Shown here piece by piece: positions 28,322 to 28,446 of a stretch of 28,446 nucleotides of DNA. Source of the DNA: VGLO01 sp964599285 (GTDB taxonomy: Bacteria; Patescibacteriota; Minisyncoccia; Minisyncoccales; Staskawiczbacteraceae); assembly GCA_964599285.1 (NCBI GenBank), contig CAZREI010000013.1, positions 1 to 28,446 of the forward strand, given 5' to 3'. Under the pieces are notes generated by a model, which searched no databases, was not told where the DNA came from, and was given only the letters and a program-made list of their open reading frames with translations. A program made the position numbers and the translations under genes. Every line of letters begins with the position of its first letter. Position 1 is the stretch's first letter.

Positions 28322-28361
28322 ACAAAAACCGCATATCTTTGCAAAGATATGCGGTTTTTGT
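28322..28361 (+). terminator. Terminator of the tRNA-Arg/His transcript
   Basis: Perfect 40-bp palindrome, ACAAAAACCGCATATCTTTG and its complement, ending in TTTTTGT, 3 bp after the tRNA-His CCA. The last T also begins a TATAAT, so the terminator and the next promoter overlap. Confidence 0.85.
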
Positions 28362-28366
28362 ATAAT
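28339..28366 (+). promoter_or_regulatory. Candidate promoter of the right-edge gene
   Basis: TTGCAA (28339-28344) in the middle of the terminator palindrome, a 16-bp spacer and TATAAT (28361-28366), 35 bp before the ATG at 28402. A second TATAAT lies at 28371-28376 without a matching -35. Confidence 0.4.
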
Positions 28367-28401
28367 AAGATATAATATAGATAAGAATATCTTTCACTTA
28401 C

Positions 28402-28446
28402 ATGACCGAATTCAACAAACTCTACGAATTTATAAGCCTGGCTGAA
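28402..28446 (+). CDS. Start of an unidentified protein, cut by the window edge
   Basis: Only 15 codons are visible, MTEFNKLYEFISLAE, open to the window end. No Shine-Dalgarno is evident upstream. The placement after a terminator and behind two TATAAT boxes supports a real gene start, but too little is present to name it. Confidence 0.5.
   Translation, partial: MTEFNKLYEFISLAE

Noticed and set aside
1..28446. Genetic code 25 (TGA as glycine) as in Gracilibacteria
   Set aside because: TGA ends several genes at ATGA overlaps (tsaC, leuS, pyrH, recO), and reading through would fuse unrelated proteins out of frame.

Overview
The window looks like a chromosomal segment of a Candidate Phyla Radiation (Patescibacteria) bacterium, probably of the Parcubacteria group. 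Reasons: densely packed, mostly minus-strand housekeeping genes with ATGA stop/start overlaps (glyA/tsaC, nucleotidyltransferase/leuS, recO/surface protein, phosphatase/lipoprotein-like, pyrH/argS); an archaeal-type UMP kinase; a type-2 IleRS and an alpha2 GlyRS; surface proteins held by one N-terminal helix; and no biosynthetic operons. TGA serves as a stop at several overlaps, so the code is 11, not 25. The lineage is inferred from gene content, not from a marker tree.

Layout, left to right (minus strand unless stated). 1-5.2 kb: a leuS - sugar nucleotidyltransferase - tsaC - glyA operon, with glyA cut by the window edge. 5.3-8.3 kb: tatD, two tandem csrA genes and metG. A divergent plus-strand membrane protein follows, ending tail-to-tail with an AI-2E-family permease (8.4-9.9 kb). 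10-12.8 kb: an M16 zinc peptidase and glyS. 13.3-20.2 kb: ileS, a small hypothetical gene, a glutamate-receptor-like channel, recO and a surface Ig-like-repeat protein. 20.2-24.6 kb: pyrH-argS, then a membrane-anchored protein, a histidine phosphatase and a cupin. 24.9-25.1 kb: a plus-strand KGG-repeat protein. 25.3-28.0 kb: an HNH protein, tRNA-Pro, a membrane-fused spermidine-synthase-like protein, tRNA-Gly and two small unknown genes, very tightly spaced. The right edge has plus-strand tRNA-Arg and tRNA-His, a terminator and the first 15 codons of another gene.

Translation dominates: five aminoacyl-tRNA synthetases (Leu, Met, Gly, Ile, Arg), four tRNAs, a t6A-synthesis enzyme, GlyA, and two copies of the translational regulator CsrA. 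Three observations stand out. (1) LeuRS carries a complete Nudix hydrolase domain with an intact Nudix box, inserted after the CP1 editing-site motif. (2) The DNA is peppered with perfect palindromes and short repeats, not only between genes but in frame inside essential genes (tsaC, leuS, tatD, ileS, argS). One 161-bp MITE-like element sits precisely in what appears to have been an ATGA stop/start overlap. (3) A GluR0-type ligand-gated channel gene has a non-canonical pore filter and no signal peptide. The tandem csrA genes have leaders with matching architecture but different stem sequences, which suggests a conserved RNA structure. All functions are read from sequence motifs alone; no database search was run.
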